From: Glycomyces terrestris | GTDB lineage: Bacteria; Actinomycetota; Actinomycetes; Mycobacteriales; Micromonosporaceae | Direction of reading: 5' to 3' | DNA: 64,000 bases | Assembly: GCF_003933745.1 (NCBI RefSeq) | Contig: NZ_RSEB01000007.1 | Coordinates: 124,001 to 188,000 of the forward strand | Shown: piece by piece, positions 27,579 to 35,319 of the stretch | Position numbering within the stretch: position 1 is the stretch's first letter | Layout of the letters: every line of letters starts with the position of its first letter | The notes under the pieces: generated by a model | Database searches by the model: none | What the model saw: the letters and a program-made list of their open reading frames with translations, nothing else | Told to the model about the DNA's origin: nothing | Made by a program: the position numbers and the translations under genes

Positions 27579-28499
27579 TCACGACGCCCAGCGGATGATC
27601 TCCTTCGTCACGACCTCCGGCGCCTCCTGCTGCGGGAAGTGCCCCACCCCGTCCAGGAGCTTCCACTCGTACCGCCCGTGCACGTACCGGCCCGAGCCCT
27701 GCGCCGTCCGCGGCAGCACGCACGAGTCGAGCGCCCCGTGCAGCTGGAGCGTCGGCACCGTCGTGGGCCGCTGGAGCAGCTTCACGAACCGCCGCCCCGC
27801 CAGGCCCAGCGACGTCCGGAACGGCCACCGGAACGCCTCCAGCGCGCAGAACGCGGCCTGCGGGATCTGGATGACGTCCCGGCACGCCCGCACGTACTCC
27901 TGGAAGTCCCGCGACCCCCGCCAGCCCGGGCCCGACCACGAGTACATCAAATCCGCCACCTTCCTTGCGTCCCAAGCGGTCAGCTTGTGCTCGTAGCGGG
28001 GCATCTGGAACGCGAACAGGTGCCGGGACGCCGACAGCTGCCCCTTCGGGTCCACCGCGAGCGCCGCGCGCTGGCGCAGCGGGTGCGCCGCGCCGAGGAC
28101 CACCAGCGACTTGAACTGCCTGGGGTGGAACGCGGCCGCCGCGAACGCGAGGATGCCGCCGAGGTCGTGCCCGACCACGGTCGCCTCGCGCTCGCCGAGG
28201 GCCCGCACGAGCCCCACGACGTCCGCGGCCATCGTGTACGCGTCGTACCCGGTCGGCGGCTTGTCGGAGGCGCCGTAGCCGCGCAGGTCGGCGGCGACGA
28301 TGCGGAACCCGGCGTCGGCGAGCGCGGGCATCTGGTGCCGCCACGCCCACCAGAACTCGGGGAAGCCGTGCAGGAGCAGGATCAGGGGGCCCTCTCCGTA
28401 CTCGGCCACGTGGAAGCGCGAGCCGTTGGCGTCGACTTGCCGGTGCGTCCAGGGGCCCGGCTTCAGGGCGGCGCTGTCGGCGAAGGTCTTGCGGTTCAC
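27579..28499 (-). CDS. Alpha/beta hydrolase, epoxide hydrolase-like
   Basis: 306 residues from GTG 28499. The oxyanion motif is LLLHGFPEFWWAWRHQ and the nucleophile is Asp, D112 in VVGHDLGGIL, as in epoxide hydrolases rather than esterases. The catalytic His is probably H287 in GVGHFPQQEAPE. The lid domain (about 150-225) contains the aromatic residues expected to polarise an epoxide. No signal peptide. It lies downstream of acsA; mycobacteria also have an epoxide hydrolase (EphE) close to acs. The substrate is unknown, and a haloalkane dehalogenase is a less likely alternative. Confidence 0.83.
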   Translation of the reverse strand: MNRKTFADSAALKPGPWTHRQVDANGSRFHVAEYGEGPLILLLHGFPEFWWAWRHQMPALADAGFRIVAADLRGYGASDKPPTGYDAYTMAADVVGLVRALGEREATVVGHDLGGILAFAAAAFHPRQFKSLVVLGAAHPLRQRAALAVDPKGQLSASRHLFAFQMPRYEHKLTAWDARKVADLMYSWSGPGWRGSRDFQEYVRACRDVIQIPQAAFCALEAFRWPFRTSLGLAGRRFVKLLQRPTTVPTLQLHGALDSCVLPRTAQGSGRYVHGRYEWKLLDGVGHFPQQEAPEVVTKEIIRWAS

Positions 28500-28510
28500 G
28501 CGCACAGCGT

Positions 28511-28547
28511 ACGAGGTCGGGCCCGCGCGGCGCGGACCCGACCTCGT
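28511..28547 (-). terminator. Terminator after acsA
   Basis: Eleven-base perfect stem (28511-28521 with 28537-28547), GC-rich loop, 18 bases past the acsA stop. It separates acsA from the hydrolase gene. Confidence 0.8.
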
Positions 28548-28565
28548 CACGGGGTGCTCACGGCC

Positions 28566-30524
28566 TCAGTCCTCTTTGCCCGCCTGGAGGCCGGACTTGA
28601 TGCGGCTCATGACGGTGTTGTCGGCGAGGGTGGTGACGTCGCCGATCTCGCGGTCCTCGGCGATGTCGCGCAGGAGCCGGCGCATGATCTTGCCCGAGCG
28701 GGTCTTCGGCAGCTCCGCGACGACGATGACCTGGCGGGGCTTCGCGATGGGCCCCAAGGTCTTTGCGACGTGCGCGCGCAGCTCCGCGAGGTGCTCGGGG
28801 CTCGACTCGGCCTGCCCGCGCAGGATCACGAACGCGACGATGCCCTGGCCCGTCACCGGGTCCGAGGCCCCGACGACCGCGGCCTCGGCGACGGTCTCGT
28901 GGCTGACGAGCGCCGACTCGACCTCGGTCGTGGAGATGTTGTGGCCGGAGACGAGCATGATGTCGTCGACGCGGCCGAGGAGCCACAGGTCGCCGTCGTC
29001 GTCCTTCTTCGCGCCGTCGCCGGCGAAGTACATGCCGTCGAAGTGCGCCCAGTACGTGTCGAGGAAGCGCTGGTCGTCGCCCCAGATGGTGCGGAGCATC
29101 GACGGCCACGGCTCGCGGATGGTGAGGAACCCGCCGCCGCCGTTCGGCACCGACTCGCCCTGCTCGTCCACGACGTCCACGTTGATGCCCGGGAGCGGCC
29201 GCTGCGCCGAGCCCGGCTTCGTCGCGGTGACGCCCGGCAGCGGCGACACCATGATCGCGCCGGTCTCGGTCTGCCACCACGTGTCCACGACGGGGACGCT
29301 GCCGCCGCCGATGTGCTCGCGGTACCAGATCCACGCCTCGGGGTTGATCGGCTCGCCGACCGAGCCGAGGACGCGCAGGCTCGACAGGTCGTACCGCGCG
29401 GGGATGTCGTCGCCCCACTTCATGAACGTGCGGATCGCCGTCGGCGCGGTGTACAGGATCGTCACCCCGTACTTCTGGACGATCTCCCAGAACCGGCCGG
29501 TGTGCGGCGTGTCCGGGGTGCCCTCGTACATGACCTGCGTGGCGCCGTTCGACATGGGGCCGTAGACGATGTACGAGTGCCCGGTGACCCAGCCGATGTC
29601 GGCGGTGCACCAGTACACGTCGGTCTCGGGCTTGAGGTCGAACACGGCGTGGTGCGTGTACGACGCCTGCGTCAGGTACCCGCCGGAGGTGTGCAGGATG
29701 CCCTTCGGCTTGCCCGTGGTCCCCGAGGTGTACAGGATGAACAGCGGGTGCTCGGCGTCGAACGCCTGCGCCTCGTGCTCGGCGGCGGCGCCGCCGACGG
29801 CGTCCTCCCACTTCACGTCGCGGTCGTTCCAGCCGACGTCCTGCCCGGTGCGGGTGACCACCAGGACCTTCTCGACCGACGGGCACGACTCGAGGGCCTC
29901 GTCCACCGTGGGCTTGAGCGCGAGGGGCCTGCCCTTGCGGAAGCCGCCGTCGGCGCAGATCACGAGCTTCGCGCCCGCGTCCTGGATGCGGCTGGACAGG
30001 GCGCTCACGCTGAAGCCGCCGAACACGACCGAGTGGGGGGCGCCGATGCGCGCGCACGCGAGCATCGCGACCGCGGCCTCGGGGATCATCGGCATGTAGA
30101 TGACCACTCGGTCCCCGGCCTCCACGCCCAGGTCGGTGAGCGCGTTCGCGGCCCGCTTGACCTCGTCGAGGAGTTCGGCGTACGTGACGGCGCGGGTGTC
30201 GCCGGGCTCGCCTTCGAAGTGGATCGCGACCCGGTCGCCCAGGCCGTTCGCGACGTGCCGGTCGAGGCAGTTCGCTGCGACGTTCAACTCGCCCCCCGTG
30301 AACCACTTCGCGAACGGCGGGTCGTCCCAGTCCAGGACCCGGTCCCAGTCCTTCGACCAGTCGAGTCGGCGGGCCTGCCGCTCCCAGAACGCCAGGCGGT
30401 CGGCGGCGGCTTCGTCGTAGGCGGCCGCGGTGACGTTCGCCGACTTCGAGAACTCGGGGGACGGCGGGAAGGTCCGCTCCTCCGACAGGAGGTTGGCAAG
30501 CGTCTCTTGCGGGGTATCAGCCAC
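28566..30524 (-). CDS. acsA: Acetyl-CoA synthetase
   Basis: Activates acetate with ATP and CoA, feeding the TCA cycle and acetylation. 652 residues, full length. YTSGTTGKPKG is the AMP-binding P-loop-like motif, TWWQTETGAIM binds the acyl pocket, YFAGDGAKKDDDGDLWLLGRVDD includes the hinge, and K612 in TRSGKIMRR is the catalytic Lys regulated by acetylation in the family. GTG 30524 with AGGAG 9 bases upstream. It is divergent from the Fic-like gene. The 317-base gap 30525-30841 shows no other gene. Confidence 0.96.
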   Translation of the reverse strand: MADTPQETLANLLSEERTFPPSPEFSKSANVTAAAYDEAAADRLAFWERQARRLDWSKDWDRVLDWDDPPFAKWFTGGELNVAANCLDRHVANGLGDRVAIHFEGEPGDTRAVTYAELLDEVKRAANALTDLGVEAGDRVVIYMPMIPEAAVAMLACARIGAPHSVVFGGFSVSALSSRIQDAGAKLVICADGGFRKGRPLALKPTVDEALESCPSVEKVLVVTRTGQDVGWNDRDVKWEDAVGGAAAEHEAQAFDAEHPLFILYTSGTTGKPKGILHTSGGYLTQASYTHHAVFDLKPETDVYWCTADIGWVTGHSYIVYGPMSNGATQVMYEGTPDTPHTGRFWEIVQKYGVTILYTAPTAIRTFMKWGDDIPARYDLSSLRVLGSVGEPINPEAWIWYREHIGGGSVPVVDTWWQTETGAIMVSPLPGVTATKPGSAQRPLPGINVDVVDEQGESVPNGGGGFLTIREPWPSMLRTIWGDDQRFLDTYWAHFDGMYFAGDGAKKDDDGDLWLLGRVDDIMLVSGHNISTTEVESALVSHETVAEAAVVGASDPVTGQGIVAFVILRGQAESSPEHLAELRAHVAKTLGPIAKPRQVIVVAELPKTRSGKIMRRLLRDIAEDREIGDVTTLADNTVMSRIKSGLQAGKED

Positions 30525-30841
30525 GGGTATTGGCTCCTTACAGATCTACGCGCCGATGCGCGACTGTGAGGCGGGTCTATGCCGCGTAACACTACCGCGA
30601 ACCGGCCGACACGGAACGTGCGCCGCGGTCGGCTCCGGCATCTGGGAACCTCCTGCGCCGAACGGCCCGCGAGCGGCCGCCGAGCGGTCGGATTCGTTCG
30701 TCTCGGGGACCCAGGAGCGCCGATTCGGGAGGTATCGTCGGACCGGTGCACGAGTGCGACGACCGCCGTCGACCTGTGACTGCCCTCTAGCCCGCCCGGT
30801 GCGCCGTTTGCGTGCTCCGCACTAAAGGTAAGGTTCCGCCC

Positions 30842-31594
30842 GTGGATCCTCTCGCGCCTCTCCTCGAACTCTCCGAGGTCGCCGACGCCCTTGAGAACGC
30901 CAGAGCCAACGTCGACCGGATGCTCTGGCACGAGGCCCTGCGCGGCGGCGAGGCGCTCGTGGAGGCCGAGGTCGCCCTGCACAGCGCCTCCGCGACCCTG
31001 GCGCTCGACGGGTACGACTGCGACGTGGAGCGGCTGCGCGCCGGCGACTTCGACGACCCGGTCGTCTCCGGCGTCCTCGCCGTCACCGAGGCCCTGCCGT
31101 CCCTCGCGGACGTCTGGCCCGTCTCGCCCCGGTACGTCCTCGCGAAGCTCCACCTGCTCGCCACCCGCGACCTGCCCGACGCCGGCGTCGACTTCGAGCC
31201 CGGCCGCATCGAGGTCGACGAGTCCGGGTCGGCCCGCATCAACGCCCTGTGCGCCCTGGTCACCAACCCCACCAAGGAGATCCCGGCTGCGATGGCCGCC
31301 GCCGTCGTCCACGGCGAGCTCCTGTCGGTGCGCCCGTTCCCGGTCGCGAACAACGTGGTCGCCCGCGCGGCCGCGCGCCTCGCGCTGGCCTCCAAGGGCC
31401 TCGACCCGAAGCTGCTCATCACCGTGGACGCCGGGCACCTCGAGCGCCAGCCGGAGTACGTGGGCGCGCAGCGCGCCTGGTCGACCGGCACGCCCGACGG
31501 CGTCCGGTCCTGGCTCAAGCACTACGGCAAGGCCCTGGAGGCGGGCGCGGCCGAGACGCTCCAGATCTGCTCGGAGCTGATGAAGGACGCCTAG
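30842..31594 (+). CDS. Fic-fold protein with degenerate active site
   Basis: 250 residues from GTG 30842 (AAGG upstream); an earlier ATG at 30812 is unsupported. The all-helical text has a segment, VRPFPVANNVVARAAARLAL (163-182), that aligns with the Fic core HPFx(D/E)GNGRxxR. R164 stands for the catalytic His, V168 for the acidic residue, and the Gly-Asn-Gly loop is A-N-N. AMPylation is therefore unlikely if the alignment holds. ASATLALDGYDCDVE resembles the N-terminal S/T-x-x-I/L-E-G helix. It converges with the mqnE operon, the stop codons sharing a CTAG. Role unknown, perhaps structural or regulatory. Confidence 0.65.
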   Translation: MDPLAPLLELSEVADALENARANVDRMLWHEALRGGEALVEAEVALHSASATLALDGYDCDVERLRAGDFDDPVVSGVLAVTEALPSLADVWPVSPRYVLAKLHLLATRDLPDAGVDFEPGRIEVDESGSARINALCALVTNPTKEIPAAMAAAVVHGELLSVRPFPVANNVVARAAARLALASKGLDPKLLITVDAGHLERQPEYVGAQRAWSTGTPDGVRSWLKHYGKALEAGAAETLQICSELMKDA

Positions 31595-31836
31595 GCGTCG
31601 TCCCCGGCGAGCTCGGCCCGCAGCTGCCGCTTCTCCTCGCGGCGGCGCCTGGACGCCGCGTCGATGTGGTCGATCATGGCCATCTGCTGCCTGCGCAGCA
31701 GCGTGAACCCGATGACCAGGGACGCGAGCAGGCCGATCGCGAGCGCGTTCAGCACGTTCAGGAAGAACATGAGCGGCACGGCGACGACCGCGATGATCGC
31801 GAGGCGGCTCAGGAAGTACTTGGCGATCGGGTTCAT
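31591..31836 (-). CDS. Small membrane protein, DUF4229-like
   Basis: 81 residues from ATG 31836, overlapping the preceding stop as ATGA. Two membrane helices at about 9-27 and 29-47 are followed by a charged helix rich in Arg/Glu (RRRREEKRQLRAEL). MNPIAKYFLSRLAI is typical of the actinobacterial DUF4229 proteins often found beside mqnE. It is the last gene of the mqnE operon and shares its stop with the convergent Fic-like gene. Function unknown; a link to menaquinone or the respiratory membrane is inference. Confidence 0.8.
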   Translation of the reverse strand: MNPIAKYFLSRLAIIAVVAVPLMFFLNVLNALAIGLLASLVIGFTLLRRQQMAMIDHIDAASRRRREEKRQLRAELAGDDA

Positions 31837-32234
31837 GCGACCCGTTCCTCTCCGTAGGCGCGGGCCCCGGCGTACCACAGGGGCGCGTAGACGAGTGCGG
31901 CGGTGAGCCCGGCGAGGCCGCCGGTGAGCATCGGCGGCCAGGTCGGCGGCAGCAGGACGCCGACGGCGATCCCGGCGCCGAGGCCGAGGACGACGCCGGC
32001 GAGCATGACGCCCCAGCGGGCCGCGCCGCCGTAGCGCCGGAACTGCTCGGTGTACGCCCACACGGTCGGCAGCGCGGCGATCCACCCGGAGGTCTCGCCG
32101 AAGGGCCGCCCGCTGGGGAGCACGAACAGCAGGTCGATGACGGCGAGCACGACCGCGCCCATGACGAAGTACGCCAGGACCGTGCCGACGAGCTGCGCGA
32201 GCGTCACCGGGCCCTGCGGCGCCGCCTCGGCCAC
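31833..32234 (-). CDS. Four-helix integral membrane protein
   Basis: 133 residues from GTG 32234, whose G is the last base of the mqnE stop (TAGTG overlap). Hydrophobic segments lie at about 11-37, 45-58, 74-95 and 99-121. SGRPFGETSGWIAALPTVWAYTEQ is a conserved-looking loop. No motif for transport or catalysis. Tight overlaps at both ends show co-translation with mqnE and the DUF4229-like gene. Function unknown. Confidence 0.78.
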   Translation of the reverse strand: MAEAAPQGPVTLAQLVGTVLAYFVMGAVVLAVIDLLFVLPSGRPFGETSGWIAALPTVWAYTEQFRRYGGAARWGVMLAGVVLGLGAGIAVGVLLPPTWPPMLTGGLAGLTAALVYAPLWYAGARAYGEERVA

Positions 32235-33409
32235 TAGAACGTCACCGACTGGGGCTCGGCGCGGCGCTCGGCGATCGTCTGGGGGCCGTCGTACTCGCGC
32301 ACGACCTCGTAGCGGGTGTTGCGCTCGACGGGCTGGAAGCCGGCGTCGCGGATGAGCTCGAGGAGGTCGTCGCGGGTCATCTTGTCGGGGGTGCCGTAGT
32401 CGTCGGCGTCGTGGGTGATCTTGTACTCCACGACCGAGCCGTCGAGGTCGTCGGCGCCGAAGGAGAGCGACAGCTGCGCGACGTCGAGGCCGTGCATGAC
32501 CCAGAAGCACTTGACGTGGTCGAAGTTGTCGAGCAGGAGCCGCGAGACGGCGAAGACCTTGAGCGACTCGGCCGGGCTCGCCATAGTGGTGCGGGCCTGG
32601 AGCCGGTTGCGGATCTTGCCGTCCTTGGAGTCGTGGAAGTCGTGCTGGTAGCGCAGGGGGATGAACACGGCGAAGCCGCCGGTCTCGTCCTGGAGCTCGC
32701 GCAGGCGCAGCACGTGGTCGACGCGGTGGCGGGGCTCCTCGATGTGGCCGTACAGCATCGTGGCGGGGGTGCGCAGGCCCTTGGCGTGGGCGAGGCGGTG
32801 GATGCGCGACCAGTCCTCCCAGTGGCAGTCGTGGTCGACGATGTGCTGGCGGACCTCCCAGTCGAAGATCTCGGCGCCGCCGCCGGTGAGCGACTCGAGG
32901 CCGGCCTCGATGAGCTCGTCGAGGATCTCGTCGGCGGTCAGGCCGGAGATCTTCTCGAACCACTGGACCTCGGTGGCGGTGAACGCCTTCAGGTTCACCT
33001 CGGGGAGGGTCTCCTTGAGCGCCTTGAGGACCCGCGGGTAGTAGCGCCACGGGAGCGTCGGGTGGAGGCCATTGACGATGTGGAGCTCGGTGGGGGCGTC
33101 GCCGCGCATCTGCTCGGCGAGGGCCACGGCCTGCTCGACGCGCATCGTGTACGCGTCGGCCTCGCCGGGCTTGCGCTGGAAGGAGCAGTACGCGCAGGAG
33201 GCGGAGCACACGTTGGTGAGGTTCAGGTGCCGGTTGACGTTGAACATGGTCCGCTCGCCGTTCTTGGCGGTGCGCACCCCGTGCGCGAGGCGGCCGAGCC
33301 AGGCGAGGTCGTCGACCTCGTACAGCCCCACGCCGTCCTCGAAGGTCAGCCGCTCGCCGGCCGCGAGCTTCTCCTCGATACCGGCCTTGAACTTCGCGTT
33401 GCCGTCCAT
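32234..33409 (-). CDS. mqnE: Aminofutalosine synthase MqnE (radical SAM)
   Basis: Second step of the futalosine menaquinone pathway: joins the adenosyl radical of SAM to the enol-pyruvyl benzoate made by MqnA. 391 residues from ATG 33409 (GGGAG upstream; the longer frame to 33475 has no site). The radical-SAM cluster ligands are C68, C72 and C75 in CSASCAYC. NRHLNLTNVC, VNGLHPTLPWRYYPRVL and GGGAEIFDWEVRQ are family text. It leads an operon with two membrane genes, and mqnA and mqnC lie 5-7 kb away on the other strand. Confidence 0.95.
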   Translation of the reverse strand: MDGNAKFKAGIEEKLAAGERLTFEDGVGLYEVDDLAWLGRLAHGVRTAKNGERTMFNVNRHLNLTNVCSASCAYCSFQRKPGEADAYTMRVEQAVALAEQMRGDAPTELHIVNGLHPTLPWRYYPRVLKALKETLPEVNLKAFTATEVQWFEKISGLTADEILDELIEAGLESLTGGGAEIFDWEVRQHIVDHDCHWEDWSRIHRLAHAKGLRTPATMLYGHIEEPRHRVDHVLRLRELQDETGGFAVFIPLRYQHDFHDSKDGKIRNRLQARTTMASPAESLKVFAVSRLLLDNFDHVKCFWVMHGLDVAQLSLSFGADDLDGSVVEYKITHDADDYGTPDKMTRDDLLELIRDAGFQPVERNTRYEVVREYDGPQTIAERRAEPQSVTF

Positions 33410-33719
33410 GGCGCTCCCAACGTTGTCGGTTCCCCGCCAGCGTAGCGCCGCGGCGACACCGCGGCCGCCGCGCACGCGGCGCGTGTGAGGCCGTGAACGC
33501 GCGGGGCCGCGCCGGGGGACCCGGGTCCGCGGGCCCGGCGAACGTGAACGGAGCGTCCCGGCAATTCGGACACCGGGAGGCCCCCCGAATCAATGTTCCG
33601 CGCCGGGTCCGACATCCCGTGTCGCCCAACACGATCCGTGCTCACGAGCAACCTCGGACGCGAGAGTTGCGTGTATTCGGTACAGTATCCGTGGCCTCCC
33701 CCACAGAAGGACACCTCAC
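33410..33719. other. Divergent intergenic region mqnE / NlpC-P60
   Basis: 310 bases without a gene. GC-rich repeats fill the left half. The right half is more AT-rich with TACAGT at 33681-33686, a possible -10 for the hydrolase gene, but no matching -35 at the right distance. I looked for a c-di-AMP riboswitch, common ahead of such hydrolases, and saw no convincing core. Confidence 0.4.
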
Positions 33720-35099
33720 ATGCGCGTTTCACGGTTCGGTGCCCGCATGATCGCCGCCGCCGGTGCGGCGGCCGTCGTCTTCGGCGGGGCGCTCCCCGCG
33801 TTCGCCCAGCCGGGCGTCACCGTCCCCGACGACGGCGGCCGGCCCCTCGGCGGCGCGGGCGACGACACCCCGGTCACCAACCCCGAGACGGCCGACGGCC
33901 CGCTCGGCGACCAGATCGCGGCCGCGCAGATCGAGCTCGCGCAGCTCGCCGAGGACACCACGGCCGCCCAGGAGGAGTGGCTCGCGCGCGAGACCCGCCT
34001 CGCCGACGCCCAGACCGCGTGGACCGCGACCACCGGCGAGCTCGAGGCCGCGCAGTCCGCGCTCGACCACGCCGCCGGAGAGGCCTACGCCGACACCGCC
34101 GGCGTCCCCGACACCGAGCTCCCCGACCTGTCCGGGCTCGCGCCGCTCGGCGGCGAATGGGACCTGCCCGCGCTCTCGGCCGACCTCGACGAGGCCGCGA
34201 CCGCCGAGTCCGTGGCGCGCGCCGCCTACGACGCCGCCGTCCTCTCCGCCGACCGCGCCGAGAGCCGCTACCTGGCGCTCGACACCGAGTTCGACGCCGC
34301 CCAGACCGACCTGAACGAGCTCATCGCCGACAACCGCGAGGCCCTGGAGCAGCTCGAGCGCGAGCGCGAGGCCGCCGCGGCCGACTACTCCGGCGACTTC
34401 TCCTCCGAGGTCGACGGCTGGGACGCCGCCCCCGAGGCGAAGAAGGCCGTCGAGTACGCGCTCGCGCAGCTCGGCGACCCGTACCTGTGGGGCGCCGAGG
34501 GCCCCGACGCCTTCGACTGCTCCGGCCTGGTCCAGTCCGCGTACGCGTACGCGGGCGTGAGCCTGCCGCGCGTGGCGGCCGACCAGTACAACGCGACCCG
34601 CGACAAGCCGGTCGACGTCGAGAAGCTCCTCCCCGGCGACCTCCTGTACTGGTGGGACGACCCGGGCAACTGGCAGTCGGTCTACCACACCGGCATGTAC
34701 CTGGGCGACGGCAAGATGATCCAGGCGCCCCGCTCCGGCGACGTGGTGAAGATCAGCTCGATCTGGTTCGAGAACTTCGCGGGCGCGCACCGCGTCGTGG
34801 ACGCGGTCCAGACCGACCCCGACGCCGAGGACCCGACGCAGACGCCCGGCGGCGAGGACCCCACGACCCCCGACGACGACCCGACGACCACGCCGGACGA
34901 CGACCCGACCACGACCCCGGACGACGACCCCACGTCCGAGGACCCGGACCCGACGCCGACCACCGAGGAGCCCTCGGAGACGCCGTCGCCGACCCCGTCC
35001 GCGAGCGCGCAGACCCCCACCGAGGACGAGGGCGAGTCGCCCGCCGACTCGACGTCCGACACGGCCGCGGGCATCCTGACGCGCCAGACCGAGGCGTGA
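33720..35099 (+). CDS. Secreted NlpC/P60 cell-wall hydrolase with coiled coil
   Basis: 459 residues, ATG 33720 with AAGGA upstream. Signal peptide at about 1-29, ending AFA-Q. Residues 60-222 are Ala/Glu-rich heptads forming a coiled coil. Residues 238-355 are NlpC/P60 with catalytic C267 (FDCSGLVQ) and H323 (YHTGMYLG); the third residue position reads APRSG. The C-terminal 95 residues are a Thr/Pro/Asp tail with tandem PDDDPTTT repeats. It resembles RipA/RipC-type endopeptidases that cut the stem peptide during septation. The coiled coil probably binds an FtsEX-like activator (inference). Confidence 0.9.
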   Translation: MRVSRFGARMIAAAGAAAVVFGGALPAFAQPGVTVPDDGGRPLGGAGDDTPVTNPETADGPLGDQIAAAQIELAQLAEDTTAAQEEWLARETRLADAQTAWTATTGELEAAQSALDHAAGEAYADTAGVPDTELPDLSGLAPLGGEWDLPALSADLDEAATAESVARAAYDAAVLSADRAESRYLALDTEFDAAQTDLNELIADNREALEQLEREREAAAADYSGDFSSEVDGWDAAPEAKKAVEYALAQLGDPYLWGAEGPDAFDCSGLVQSAYAYAGVSLPRVAADQYNATRDKPVDVEKLLPGDLLYWWDDPGNWQSVYHTGMYLGDGKMIQAPRSGDVVKISSIWFENFAGAHRVVDAVQTDPDAEDPTQTPGGEDPTTPDDDPTTTPDDDPTTTPDDDPTSEDPDPTPTTEEPSETPSPTPSASAQTPTEDEGESPADSTSDTAAGILTRQTEA

Positions 35100-35319
35100 G
35101 CGGCATCGCCCACGGACGCGGCCGGACCGCCGCCGGCCGCACCCCCGCGCGGTGCGGGAGCGTGCGCGGCGACGCCCCCCCGCCGCCCTTGCGGCGGCGG
35201 CGAACCGGGTGTGCGCCATCGCCGAGTAGTGGGAACGCGTGCACGGGCCGCGACCAGTTGATGGCACGATGGATACCGAGGTGCCCGATTGACGACGCTC
35301 CAGCCCCGAGGAGGCTTCC

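Noticed and set aside
33410-33719. Possible c-di-AMP riboswitch upstream of the NlpC/P60 gene.
   Set aside because: Such riboswitches often precede actinobacterial wall hydrolases, but the conserved core segments could not be found here.
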